Source: Tolypocladium sp. Sup5 PDA-1
Taxonomy: Eukaryota > Ascomycota > Sordariomycetes > Hypocreales > Ophiocordycipitaceae
Assembly: GCA_000750105.3 (NCBI GenBank)
Contig: JPHH03000038.1
Span: forward strand, 186,001-250,000
Length of the DNA stretch: 64,000 nucleotides
Direction of reading: 5' to 3'
Under the pieces are notes generated by a model. The model searched no databases. It saw only the letters and a list, made by a program, of their open reading frames with translations, and had not been told where the DNA came from. Positions 1 through 10,164 of the stretch are shown here, piece after piece; positions within the stretch are counted from its first letter, which is position 1; every line of letters begins with the position of its first letter. The position numbers and the translations under genes are program-made.

Positions 1-757
1 GGAAGTCTTGGAGACGGATCTGGAAGAGACTGGCTCCAAGGAGGAGGACGACTTTGGAGGCCCTGATGAAGTCAATGCCGAGCAAGAGGCACGAGCCCCA
101 GTATTGCCTCAAGTCGAATGGGTCAAGGAGCCCAATGCCTCAGCTCAGCTGCCATATCAAGAGGAAGTCCCTCAGAAGACACCAGTCAAGAAGATGTCGC
201 GGCTGCAAACACCTAATTGCATTCGTCGGCGTAGATTTGACGCCTTCGATGACACCAACGACGCTGACCTCGAAGACGCCTTTGACGCTTTCGAGGCGCG
301 CTCATTTCCGCAAAGGAAGCCATCGACACCACACCATCCACAGAAACCCAGCACTCGGCAACCAAGAGCCACAAATGCGCCATCGACATCAGTGGCAGCG
401 ATCTCATCAGCTGTAGCCGCCGCCACCGCAGCCGCACAGCCTACCCCCTCCCCAAGGACCCCTCCGACTCACCACCCTCCGCTCCATCCCACACTTCCTA
501 CCCGCAAAACTGTTCCGTCAACGTCCTCGCCAACCTGTATAGAATATGCCCTCAACGCAGACTTGTTCCGACGGACGAAATGGTTTTCGTAGCCAGATGT
601 GAACTAATAGGGACCTATGAGGTACAAGTTGAAGCCTGTGGCATCCTTCTTTACATGTCCAGTGATACTTTGCGAGTAGCCCTCTAAAACAGCCGTCGCG
701 ATGACGACCTCTGTCCAGCGAGCGCTCCAAATGCCGGATCCAGCTCCGTCAAAAAGC
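1..757. repeat. Left arm of 757-bp inverted duplication
   Basis: This segment reappears as its reverse complement at 4333-5089 (position x pairs with 5090-x). Every reading frame I compared gives identical translations in both copies, so the arms look essentially identical. Identity stops at about 757 on the inner side. It may continue past the window start on the outer side, where the right copy carries on into the rest of its gene. The inner distances to the hAT element differ: 76 bp on the left, and 365 bp of unshared sequence (3968-4332) on the right. Confidence 0.9.
2..592 (+). CDS. 3' part of uncharacterised acidic/proline-rich protein gene (left copy, cut by window edge)
   Basis: The frame is open from the window start to a TAG at 590-592 and encodes about 196 residues. 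It begins with an acidic stretch (EETGSKEEDD), then a basic segment ending in RRRRFDAFDD, then a low-complexity Pro/Thr/Ala tail. The right-hand copy at 4498-5184 encodes the same residues on the other strand and shows more of the N-terminal side. I do not recognise a domain. Both copies point their 3' ends toward the hAT transposon between them. Whether this copy is functional depends on sequence to the left of the window. Confidence 0.55.
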   Translation, partial: EVLETDLEETGSKEEDDFGGPDEVNAEQEARAPVLPQVEWVKEPNASAQLPYQEEVPQKTPVKKMSRLQTPNCIRRRRFDAFDDTNDADLEDAFDAFEARSFPQRKPSTPHHPQKPSTRQPRATNAPSTSVAAISSAVAAATAAAQPTPSPRTPPTHHPPLHPTLPTRKTVPSTSSPTCIEYALNADLFRRTKWFS

Positions 758-833
758 GCCCTGCCCACGTCAGCGTCGTGGACGTTGTGTAAGACGTGGA
801 GCCGGTGCAGTCCCAAGCAGCTATAGTAAAAGC

Positions 834-3800
834 CAGCGCTCATCATAAATCAATCAAATCAACTTTGGCCCCAAAGTTGATTTGATTGACAGGTTTCCGG
901 TCCAAATTGATTGATTTGATTTGATTGACTCCTCCCAATCAACTGTATGGGCGACCTGTACACCTGGTATACGAGGGTCTTTCGCCGTCCCCTACGACTT
1001 AATTCCCTCCCCAACTCCCCAGCTTCACCCCACCATGTCGGACCCAATTCTTCAGACAATGAACTCGCTCCAGCGTATCAGCCCCCATGGCGAGCCTTTG
1101 TGATGTTAGCGTCAACTTGGCCAGGCTGAACTGCCTCTCGCAGTCAGTTGCCATCGCCGGAATGGCAAAGACGTCCAAGGCAAAGCTGCTTAATGCCGGG
1201 AAAGTATGCTTATGGTCTCTCCACCACTGGATCGGCTCTTGTGTGTCTTGTGGCTCAAGGCGGAGGTACTTGTCCAACTCGCTGACACTGCCGCTCGTTG
1301 CAAATGCCTTTTTCGTTCTGCTGTTAATCCACTGCGTATAGTGATCGTCCTTCTTGCCCGTTCCCATTGAGGCAGGCTTCGACTGTTCCTTGTCATTCTG
1401 CTGGTTCGTCTGATACCACCGCGCAAAGTAGTCCTTCATGCCCGCCTTTGCATCACGAACCCAGGCTAATTGTTCCTCAGTCACCCAAGTAGCCTCCAAC
1501 CAGCTGATGCCAAATCTCGGATGAAGAATAACTGCTGCCGCAAACAAGGGAGACTCTCCGAGCTTATTGTAATACTCGTCCAGCTTCTTCCAGCCGTTGT
1601 TGATAGATGCCCGGATATACGCTCGATGATCTGCGGGTAACGAGCTCTTCTGGGAGATCTCATGCGACGGTGACTTATCAAGCGAGTCATGTTCGGTCCG
1701 GGAATGCTCTGGCAAGGCAGCTACCGTAAATCTTGACGTTTGACTTCGCTGTTGAACCATATATATCTCGTCATCAAAGCGAGCAGGGCGGCGACGGGCA
1801 CGGGTCGGCCGGCTTTCGAATTCCCTCAGACCAATCGGCTCAAGATCGTCTAGATTCGTCTCCCTTATTGTCTTGGTTGTTACCTCGTTGTAAAAGCCTT
1901 TCCAGTCCTCGAAATGTTCGAGCAGGTATTCCATTCCAACCAGGACTTCCCACAGCCGCCCATGGCTGTCGCCTTTACCCCAACCTTGCGTCCGCATCGT
2001 CTGAAAGTATAGAGGCTTAAGGATCTCGTTGACCTCGCCAAGAACGCGCCAATCCTCGTTGGATAAGATATCATCAGCAGGGATTCGTTTTGCCTCGTCT
2101 TGCTCGCCCTCGAGCGCAAAGATGAAAGCCCTAATGTCAGTCTGCTTCCGCAGAGCCCTCTCAATCATCATATAAGTAGAGTTCCACCGCGTCTCATTAT
2201 CCAGCACGACCTCAAGCTCGGCGGTTGATTCCTCGGAAAGACGGTACCCCTCGTACTCCTGCTCGTGAGCGATGCGCTTGAAATATTCGCTGCGTTGAGG
2301 TGACGATCTGATGAATTTGACGATATTGTGGAGCTTTCCAATTGGGCCCTTTGAACGCCAATGACGAAGGTCTTGCTCCGCAAGACCTCTCATGCCGTTG
2401 ATGTCTGACTCTAGCTCGAAAGAGTCGGCATCTTTGCCGAAAAGAAACGCGCGCGCAACAAGATTGAGAATATGGCCATAGCAGCGCATCCGATGGGCCT
2501 TTATATCAGCCGCTTTGATCGACGGGTCAAGCTGCCTGAAGAAATAGGACAAACAGGTGTCGTTCGCCTTCAGATTGTCAGACATGACCGTTCCAACCCG
2601 CCCACCAATCTCCCACTGTTGGACAATGCCGAACAAAGTATGCGCAAGGTTCTCGCCATTGTGAGTACCAAATTGACGGCGTAGGGCCAGCAACCTGGAT
2701 TGTTGGTACCCGACTTTGTCGATGAAGTGCGCAAACACAGCCATTATCGAAAGGCGGTTTGGCGATGTCCAGAGATCGAAGCTGATGTGTATTTTCGTGA
2801 GCGCAGTACCCAGCTCCGCTCTGATAACATCGATTTTGGACTCGAAGATCCTCTGAAGCTCTCTGGTTATAGAACTGCTACTCCAGGGGATCTGGAGCGC
2901 TAATTCATGGTCGAATCGGTAGAAAAGCTCCTTCAGAAACTTGTGCTCAAAAATTGTAAATGGCACATCGCTGTCAATGACGAACCCAACACTGAGTTCT
3001 TGTATAGCTTTGACCTTTGCTTTTGGTATCATGCTCTGGTCAAGCCGCGGTCGTTTGGGAGGTGCACAGGAATGGGTATCGATCGCGCTATCGTCGTCGC
3101 TGGGGCTTGACTGGCTCGTCGGGGTGATCCGGTGAAATCTAGGCGAGTCAGTAGATGGATTTGTTGGTCCAGGGGCGGATACGTACTTGCGAAGATGATC
3201 TGCTGCTGAAGATGTGGCTTGTACTGAGAAGAATTCCGGCCGGCCCTTCGTATCGCAACGACTGCAGCACCAGACATTACCGATTGGCTGATCCTGGTTA
3301 TTCAATTCGATGAAAAACATGCCATGTGACCTAATCCAGCTCTTTCTACCCTTTGCACCCTTCCGGGCTAGCGAAGCTTCTTGGACAAAGCGGCGGTTCT
3401 TCCAGACGATCTTGGGTAGATCCTCAATAGTAGGGTTAACGGGCAGATCTTGGACAGCAGCCTCCTCGAGTTGCTTGGCCACGGTCGTTGGTTGTGATAG
3501 TCGCGAGAACGCAGAAGGAAAGAGTGAAGTGGGGCATGGTGTTGAAACCTCTGGCGAAAGACTCGACGGAGTAGACGGTGTTTGTAAGTGCGACATCTCG
3601 TCGTTGATGTTATGTCGTGACGGCGAAGTTGACGCGTCGCGCAGGGTGGCGAAGGCGCGTAACCGCGTCATCCTAGCTAGCCCCGGGTTGGCCCGGCCGG
3701 CGATAGTAGGTACCTAATCTTACTGCTATATTATGTGGTTGAGTAAGTAGCATCCATCTGTGATTACGTTCTGTAGGGTAGGGACCAGGCAGGACAGGTC

Positions 3801-3967
3801 ATTCATTGATGGCACTTCGGGTAACTACAGCATAGTATATATCAACTTAACCAAATCATGTCAACTTTCAAATCACTGGAATTGATTTGATTGAACGTAA
3901 GACTGGGCTGATTTGATTGATTTGATTGGGATGATTGATTGATTGAGTTGATCTGTGATGAGCGCTG
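834..3967 (-). mobile_element. hAT-superfamily DNA transposon, apparently full length
   Basis: The ends carry inverted CAGCGCTCATCA, at 834-845 on the left and as the reverse complement at 3956-3967 on the right. This fits the CA(A/G)NG start usual for hAT termini. Both ends hold several short subterminal TTGATTTGATTGA-like words, typical of hAT transposase binding regions. A complete transposase frame lies between them. No 8-bp target duplication is visible: the flanks are GTAAAAGC on the left and GTCGTGGT on the right. That argues that the flanks were rearranged after insertion, or that one true end is misplaced. Confidence 0.85.
999..3671 (-). CDS. hAT transposase, 890 aa, intact
   Basis: This uninterrupted frame of 890 codons has the hallmarks of fungal hAT transposases. 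Near residues 100-165 is a BED-like zinc-finger region with a WCCSRC cysteine pair and a following HLRK. The RNase H-type catalytic core has SFDLWTSPNR, then YGHILNL, then DNETRWNSTY, which are well-known hAT landmarks. The C-terminus has the hAT dimerisation block (FAIPAMATDCERQFSLAK, then LTSQRL). Full length and no stops suggest recent activity. It would act in the nucleus, cutting and pasting elements with matching ends. The MITE at 13965-14214 is hAT-type but has different terminal sequence, so this protein is not its obvious partner. Confidence 0.93.
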   Translation of the reverse strand: MTRLRAFATLRDASTSPSRHNINDEMSHLQTPSTPSSLSPEVSTPCPTSLFPSAFSRLSQPTTVAKQLEEAAVQDLPVNPTIEDLPKIVWKNRRFVQEASLARKGAKGRKSWIRSHGMFFIELNNQDQPIGNVWCCSRCDTKGRPEFFSVQATSSAADHLRKYVSAPGPTNPSTDSPRFHRITPTSQSSPSDDDSAIDTHSCAPPKRPRLDQSMIPKAKVKAIQELSVGFVIDSDVPFTIFEHKFLKELFYRFDHELALQIPWSSSSITRELQRIFESKIDVIRAELGTALTKIHISFDLWTSPNRLSIMAVFAHFIDKVGYQQSRLLALRRQFGTHNGENLAHTLFGIVQQWEIGGRVGTVMSDNLKANDTCLSYFFRQLDPSIKAADIKAHRMRCYGHILNLVARAFLFGKDADSFELESDINGMRGLAEQDLRHWRSKGPIGKLHNIVKFIRSSPQRSEYFKRIAHEQEYEGYRLSEESTAELEVVLDNETRWNSTYMMIERALRKQTDIRAFIFALEGEQDEAKRIPADDILSNEDWRVLGEVNEILKPLYFQTMRTQGWGKGDSHGRLWEVLVGMEYLLEHFEDWKGFYNEVTTKTIRETNLDDLEPIGLREFESRPTRARRRPARFDDEIYMVQQRSQTSRFTVAALPEHSRTEHDSLDKSPSHEISQKSSLPADHRAYIRASINNGWKKLDEYYNKLGESPLFAAAVILHPRFGISWLEATWVTEEQLAWVRDAKAGMKDYFARWYQTNQQNDKEQSKPASMGTGKKDDHYTQWINSRTKKAFATSGSVSELDKYLRLEPQDTQEPIQWWRDHKHTFPALSSFALDVFAIPAMATDCERQFSLAKLTLTSQRLAMGADTLERVHCLKNWVRHGGVKLGSWGGN

Positions 3968-4332
3968 GTCGTGGTATTTCCAAAAATGATAACACTATCA
4001 AGTCCAGGCGCCGGCCCGGCACACCTGGTAACGTCAACTTTCCTAGCTCCGATGACACGACGGGGTTGCGTGCGCACGAGAACAATCACATCGCGGCTGA
4101 GAAATGCCGCTTGCGAGGGTGGCTGCAGGAGGACAAGCTGAAGTCAACGCATGCAGATCCGGAGCGAGAGCACAGCGGCCTCCCAGAGGCCGCTGTGCAC
4201 TTGACGCTGGAGATGAAAATATTAAAAATGTGCTTATGGAGCATGGCAGCTGCGACTACCGGCTGATTCACAATTTCCTCGGGGGGTTGGCGTCGACGTG
4301 AGTGTCTTAAGAAGCTGGACGGATCAACGCCG

Positions 4333-5089
4333 GCTTTTTGACGGAGCTGGATCCGGCATTTGGAGCGCTCGCTGGACAGAGGTCGTCATCGCGACGGCTG
4401 TTTTAGAGGGCTACTCGCAAAGTATCACTGGACATGTAAAGAAGGATGCCACAGGCTTCAACTTGTACCTCATAGGTCCCTATTAGTTCACATCTGGCTA
4501 CGAAAACCATTTCGTCCGTCGGAACAAGTCTGCGTTGAGGGCATATTCTATACAGGTTGGCGAGGACGTTGACGGAACAGTTTTGCGGGTAGGAAGTGTG
4601 GGATGGAGCGGAGGGTGGTGAGTCGGAGGGGTCCTTGGGGAGGGGGTAGGCTGTGCGGCTGCGGTGGCGGCGGCTACAGCTGATGAGATCGCTGCCACTG
4701 ATGTCGATGGCGCATTTGTGGCTCTTGGTTGCCGAGTGCTGGGTTTCTGTGGATGGTGTGGTGTCGATGGCTTCCTTTGCGGAAATGAGCGCGCCTCGAA
4801 AGCGTCAAAGGCGTCTTCGAGGTCAGCGTCGTTGGTGTCATCGAAGGCGTCAAATCTACGCCGACGAATGCAATTAGGTGTTTGCAGCCGCGACATCTTC
4901 TTGACTGGTGTCTTCTGAGGGACTTCCTCTTGATATGGCAGCTGAGCTGAGGCATTGGGCTCCTTGACCCATTCGACTTGAGGCAATACTGGGGCTCGTG
5001 CCTCTTGCTCGGCATTGACTTCATCAGGGCCTCCAAAGTCGTCCTCCTCCTTGGAGCCAGTCTCTTCCAGATCCGTCTCCAAGACTTCC
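4333..5089. repeat. Right arm of 757-bp inverted duplication
   Basis: Reverse complement of positions 1-757. It contains the 3' part of the minus-strand gene at 4498-5673, and sequence homologous to that gene continues past the arm at least to 5673. This right copy therefore looks like the original genomic context and the left arm like the duplicated piece, though the left side cannot be judged beyond the window edge. The lack of mismatches shows the duplication is recent, or homogenised, or an assembly product. Confidence 0.9.
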
Positions 5090-5673
5090 TCGTCGTCAGA
5101 CCCTACGGCCATCTCGGCCTGGTGCATCGCCCTCACCGAGTCATTCCGCCCAATCGTTACCAGATCCCTCACCAGCAGGTACACCGTTTTGCCCTCTCCT
5201 CCACCTCCTTCTCTTTGCCTTTCCCTTTGCCATCATCATCGCCACCCTCCTTCACACTCGCAAAATCCTCCACCGCGGCTCAAATTCCTGCACGCGCACG
5301 TAGCACCCCACCGACACTGAGCCACTGCACGAACCGATGCATATCGACATCCAGCAGTGCCGGATGCAGAACTCCCCGTCGCCGAGGAGCAAGCGTATCG
5401 CCTGCCGTGAGCCGGAAGTGTTCACGCGCAGGATCTCGGCGCCCTCGACAAGGAAGATTGAGCCGGGGATGGGGAGTGGGTGCGGATGAGTTCCTTGACG
5501 ACGGGGGTGAGCGTGAATAGCCCGACGTTGGGCGCAAGGGTTACGGCGGCAGGATCGATTGCGACGGTGGTGGCCATTTCAACTTGGGTCGGCGGCCCGG
5601 GAACGGGGGCGTTGGGGCTCAGCGCGTTGCCAAAGCGCTGCCACGTATCGACAAAGTCGGCGATGAGGTGCAT
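4498..5673 (-). pseudogene. Uncharacterised gene adjoining the hAT element, frameshifted in its 5' half
   Basis: Read 5' to 3' on the minus strand, coding-like stretches succeed one another in changing frames. First comes about 83 codons from an ATG at 5673 with LFTLTPVVKELIRTH. Next, in another frame, GSIFLVEGAEILRVNTSG and RLLLGDGEF, then LLDVDMHRFVQ, then SVGCYVRVQEFE. Last is a clean 228-codon stretch from 5184 (VYLLVRDLVTIGRNDSVRAM, acidic region, Pro/Thr-rich tail) to the stop at 4498. The beta-rich middle suggests a small nucleic-acid-binding or OB-like fold, but I cannot name it. At least three frame changes are needed, so this copy is broken unless there are undetected introns or indel errors. 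The 3' 587 nt lie inside the inverted arm. Confidence 0.5.
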
Positions 5674-6105
5674 TATTGGCCTGGCTTTGTTCTAGACGGC
5701 CTGCCGGCCGGGATTGCAGGGCCACGCTGCCCCTTCTCAGCGCTTGTAAGTTTGGAGCGTAAACTTGGGTGCCATTGCGGGTGAATTGCCCTGGTGCAGT
5801 AGGATTAGTTTCCAAAGACCTTGATTGTCGGGGTCGTGAATTGACGGTTGTTAATCGAGCGCGTGGCCCGTTAGCGGCTTCCTGCTGTATGCAGGAACAG
5901 CTGTATTCGTGTAAACTGTCATTTTTGGTTGCGACCAAGATGCGGGGTTAACCAGTGCGGCGGGAGCTAGCCCCACAAAACCGTTGCCTGGTCGCCCATA
6001 CGACAGGGGCAATGGGATTATGTAATATATCGACCACATCCCAGGCCCTCGGCGTCATCCACGTGAGGCTGGACCTGTCCACATCAATCACCATCCTCTC
6101 CCATC

Positions 6106-7280
6106 ATGGACCAGCAGAAGAGAACCGTCGGGTCGCTTGATTTACAGCCCGATGATTGCTTGTTCCATCCCGGCACTACACCTCCCGACCGTCAAGCCCA
6201 GCTGCCTCCGACTCCTCCTGCGACGGGGGAACGACACGGACGATCGTTTCACGCGTCTACGGGGCACGAGGTAAATCGCATGCTCCGCGAATACAAACGG
6301 AAGGCAGAAGAGAGCAATCCCCTGCCCTTTGCAGAGTTTCCAGTAGATCCTCAACATTACGATCCGAAAGCCATCGAGCGTCTTGTCAGCAGGCACGACT
6401 ACGACGCCAAACACGGAAAACTATTCGTTCGCATGCCTTCAACGATCCACGAGTATTTTTCGAGCCGCATTGTCGATATCCTGAAAGACCAATTGCGAGA
6501 TATACGCGAACGAGAAGGCGAGGATGGCAAATTTGCGTCGAAAATCACGAGTGTTGGTTCAGCTCGTATTTTTCTCAAAGAAAGCGATGAAGACGACTCG
6601 AAAACGCTGCGGCGCCAACCAGACGCCCAGTTTCAGCATCCGGATTCGACCTACCCAGCCGTTGTAGTGGAGGTGTCATATTCACAAGATGGGAAAAATG
6701 TGCGGAAACTGGCGGAAGATTACATTCTCTTCTCGGGTGGTAACATCAAAGCCGTCATTGGCATCGACATCAATCCGCTTGGGAAGGAGTCAACAGTATC
6801 ATTGTGGCGACCAAAATTCACTTGGTTAGAGGACGAGGAGATTGATTGCCTGGAGGCCGAACAGGAAATTTCGCACATGGTACGATGACCCTTTTACCCC
6901 GTGGGAGAGTAGAAGCTGACTTGCGGCAGCCATTTCGGCGAGCTGATGGATCGTCCGCGAATCAGGATAAATGCCTGACTCTCCGCCTGAGCGATTTCGC
7001 TTCCGATAAAGTGTCTAAGGGACTCGAAACAGTCTTATTATCGATTGAGTTTAGTAGGTTGCCCGGTTTTCTTGCAGATGCCGAGCAGTTGCAGCAGAAA
7101 AGAGAGTCCGCAGACGGCGCGAAGTCAAGACGGCCACTGAAGAGGATGCGGCTCCCATCCAGCTCTCCCGAAGAGCTTAGATTTGATGATGAGGCAAGGT
7201 TTGCTGATGAGGAGGTAGCAGCGGCCGAGAAGGCTGAGAAGGGGGACGAGGACTTTCAACTAGGATGTGGGAAGCCCTGA
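6106..7280 (+). CDS. Uma2-like PD-(D/E)XK nuclease-fold protein, 374 aa
   Basis: Two exons, 6106-6879 and 6930-7280, joined across a 50-nt intron (GTACGA...GGCAG) with the frame kept. The core reads RRQPDAQFQHPD, then YPAVVVEVSYSQ, then a helix KLAEDYILFSGG and a strand KAVIGIDI. This is the layout of the Uma2/DUF820 branch of the restriction-endonuclease fold: Asp173 and Glu189 sit in the expected places, and Ser191 stands where other branches have Lys. The N-terminal 60 residues are disordered, and the C-terminal exon is charged with a basic KRMRLPSS stretch that could be a nuclear signal. Substrate unknown. Fungal homologues of this prokaryote-type fold are usually single-copy accessory genes; nuclease activity here is inference. 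Confidence 0.75.
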
Positions 7281-7640
7281 CAATGCTCCAAACTTTTTTT
7301 TTTGTTGCGAATTTCACGGGCTATCGCTAGTTCTCTAATTTATTATGGAACTACCAGGGATAGGCAAGTTATGTACTGGAGCACTATGGAGTGATAAGTT
7401 CGCTGCTACTTGTCCAGCCCACCCGTGGGATCCCGAACGGTTCGCTTAGGATTCTTGTCCGAAACTTGTTGCATTGCCGGCGGTGGCTTCCGGAGCGAGC
7501 TCCAGAACATGCAAAGCCGGAACCGCGCTTCGCAGAGCTCGAGCCTGACGCCGCGGGGAAGGCAGAAGGTATGGTGATCAGGGACGCAGTCTTGCTCGTC
7601 CTTGTCTCCCTTGTCATCCGCGTCGTTCTCATTTTCGCCC
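7281..7640. other. Intergenic stretch, no supported gene
   Basis: It contains a T10 run just after the 6106-7280 gene, suitable as a 3' region. Small frames are open on both strands, but none has a recognisable motif. The minus-strand side may be decayed 3' sequence of the pseudogene that ends at 7644. Confidence 0.4.
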
Positions 7641-7643
7641 TCG

Positions 7644-9330
7644 TCACATTACCCTTCGCTGTCGCTCACGTCCGAGCTGCCCTCCTCTCCGTCTGTGGCC
7701 CCTCTCACCACCGTAGCTAACTTGAACGCCCCCAACATTCTCCTCCTCTTCCTCCAGATTTGATACGATGTCGAGGATGTGGCGCATCATCCTGATCTCG
7801 TCTGCGCGCAGCGGCACGTAATAGATCTCCCGAGCAGCGCACCTTTCCAGCTGCAATGCCGGAGCGCTCCGGCTCCTTGCACGGCATCGCTGCGCCCTAC
7901 GAAGCAGCGATTGGACTATGCATGCCGAAGCAACCGTTGCCCGACTGAAGCCTTGCGTCACTGCTTGGGTGCTCCAGGCGGCGTGGCCGGGGCTCCGCGG
8001 AATGTAGACGCGCTGTAGCAACTGCAGTTCCAGATAACTGTGAACCCAGTCCATCTAGGTGCCTCCGAGCCATACCACTCCGGCTGACTGCAGCGTCGTT
8101 TTGAGGTTGAGCCCGGTGCGGCGATACGTGACCTGCCGCGCGCCCTCTCTCTTTCGAACCGTCCAATTCCTCTCCCAGATCCACTTGTCGAACGAGTACT
8201 CCCGCTAGCTCGTAAGGCTCAGGAGCAGGGGCCGCATGAAGAGCTTGGCCGTGTAGTAATATACAACGGCTCGTGACTTGCCGCCATGGTTCGCTAGGAG
8301 AGGAGCAAGAGAGAAGATGTAGTTGAGCGGCTTGATAAAGCGGCAGGCCAGAGCGCTCATCATCAGGTCGTTGACCTCTTTGGTGGGTAGAATCCAGAAT
8401 GGGTAGTGCTGGTCGGACCGGTAGGCCGGCTGCAGGGTCGTGCAGAGTGCCGCCCCGCCCGGCGCTGCCGAGGCATCGGCCCCACCTCCGGAGAACACGC
8501 CGCGGTGGTGCATTTGCAGGATCACGTCAGGGCGGAAGGTGACTTATTTCCGCGCTGCATAGCAGTTCATGAAGTCCCTATTGGATTGAACACCACGCAG
8601 GTGCCGCTTGTTGGCATCCCAGGCTTGCTGGAGGTTACGGCGGCTCGGTGCGCCAGATACGGCGTTGGCGCTATTATGCCCCACGGAGAAGAGATGCGTA
8701 ATCATGTCGTCCGGTAGGGCCAGTGCCGAGAGATGCTGGGAGCCAAAGGTCTAATAGTCGCTGAACATGACAGAAAACAGCTCTTTATTGCAATGATAGG
8801 CCTTGGCTCGGAGCACGCCGGGCTTGGTACAGTTGGGGTTTCCAGGGTCTAACGTGCTGGGGGCGCGCTTGGAGGAGTGCGCCATTGCCGTGTAGGTCGC
8901 CACGTCACGGAGGTTGAACGTGCGAAAGCGCTCCGGCTTGAGGCCAATGTCTGGCGAGGCCTCCTTGATAACGTGGTCGTAGTAGTCATGGCAGTCCCTC
9001 TTCCATAACAATGTCACTGGAATGTCCTGTCCTTGAGGGCCGGAATAAGTGCTGGGCATATCGCGAAAGCCGATGTCGACCCAGCACGAACGGAAGTCAA
9101 GGTGGTGCAGTTGCAATCCGCCGAGCACCTCGTCGCAGAAGACGTCAAGAGCCTCGGTCAGGCTTTGACCTGCAATAGCGTTATTCGTGTCATGCACTTG
9201 GAACAACAGCTTCGGGTCCTCGAAGTAGGCGAACGGGGCGCGGTTCGGGTCCCGCGGCTGAACCCGTAGATCACTGTACCGCTGACGAAGCTCCGTCCAG
9301 AAGCTCTCGAGGAAACGCCCTGGGATTCCT
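7644..9330 (-). pseudogene. Broken copy of the large uncharacterised family seen intact at 62108-64000
   Basis: One minus-strand frame runs from about 9330 to 7644 without any frameshift but is interrupted by in-frame stops at about 8751, 8550, 8205 and 8055. The first part aligns by eye with the intact copy: FAYFEDPKLLFQVHD here against VAYFRNPRLLFQSHD there, HLDFRSCWVDIGFRD against HIDIRSCWLDIGARD, and VTLLWKRDCHDYY against VTLLWKSQCHQYF. Further on are NCTKPGVLRAKAYHCNKELF, ALALPDDMITHLFSVGH, LPTKEVNDLMM, REYSFDKWIWERNW, RVYIPRSPGHAAW and a terminal LRADEIRMMRHILDIVS followed by an acidic tail. At least two stops read as TAG where CAG would fit, as expected from C-to-T mutation. The 5' side is cut where the dispersed repeat at 9335 begins. 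Confidence 0.7.
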
Positions 9331-9334
9331 CACT

Positions 9335-9691
9335 AGTATTGTGTCGCGAAACGGGGCCCGTTTCTACCTGACAGCCAATCGTTTCGGTGAACTCAACCCC
9401 CCGACATTCTCCCTCGCGAAACGGGTGAACCAGGCCCCGTTTCCTATCTAGATTGATTGGACGAGGATCCCCTTTTCCAGGCACGAGAAGCCCCACTAGC
9501 CCGAGTAGAGCCAATTGAACAATGCCGATTCCCCAGTGCCTGTCTTTTTCGTGTCGTCGAGCTACGCGCTATATGTCCGTGAGAATACTCATACAACAGG
9601 CAAATTATCACAAAGATGGTGCCCCTACCGTATGATCCGATTCGGGGCGACTCCCAAGCCAGCGAAACTACTGACCGATATCGAATTCGAC
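9335..9691 (+). repeat. Dispersed repeat copy 1 with GAAACGGGGCCCGTTTC near-palindromes
   Basis: This segment matches 53031-53445 along its length and 60985-61072 over its first 90 bp. All three copies begin at nearly the same place (AGTATTGTGTCGCGAAACG), next to unrelated flanks, which marks a real left terminus of a mobile or captured unit. It holds GAAACGGGGCCCGTTTC at 9348-9364 and a similar CGAAACGGG word about 80 bp later, then a block ending in GTGCCTGTCTTT. The start of the C2H2 frame at 9616 (MVPLPYDPIRGDS) lies inside the shared part, so the repeat is probably that gene's promoter and 5' end. Confidence 0.8.
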
Positions 9692-10164
9692 CGTCGCCGG
9701 CCAGTACGCCGCGGACGCCGTCCTCTAAAGAGCGTGAGCGGCTGCTGGCTCTCGGCTTACACTACAACGAACCCGAGCCGGCAATTCTTTGCGCTCGATG
9801 CGGGTTCGCCCTCAAAATGGACGCCGACCTCGTTTCTCGTCATCTAGGCGAGAAACACGACATTTCAAGAAAAGCTCGATGGGGCCTGAACAAGCTGGTG
9901 CAATCCCTGCAGCTGCCAGATCCGACTGCATTGCCAACGAGATCAGATGGATCGGCTAAGCATCCTCACCTTGCCTTGATGAAGGGAGCTGCTTGCAAGG
10001 ACTTCAAGTTTCGGTCTACTAGTCTTGTGGTTCTCGCATAGCACTTGCGACGATCGCATAAACGCGAGACCCGGTCCTCCCTTAGAGGTCGCTGGCTGCG
10101 AGATCACATCGACGACAGACTCGTCTTCCAGAGCTGGCTCACCAACGACATCCACACTGCGTAG
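9616..10164 (+). pseudogene. orsD-like C2H2 zinc-finger gene fragment with one in-frame stop
   Basis: The frame starts MVPLPYDPIRGDS within the dispersed repeat. It has an ILCARCGFAL...HLGEKH finger-like unit near residues 60-85, a linker, and then a second unit ACKDFKFRSTSLVVLA. A TAG at 10039-10041 stops it, but the same frame continues as HLRRSHKRE and on to 10164, completing the second C..C..H..H pattern. The stop sits where CAG would be natural. The layout of two widely spaced fingers at the N-terminus resembles fungal DUF3505/orsD-like proteins, which are common near telomeres. The rest of the gene is missing. Confidence 0.55.
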
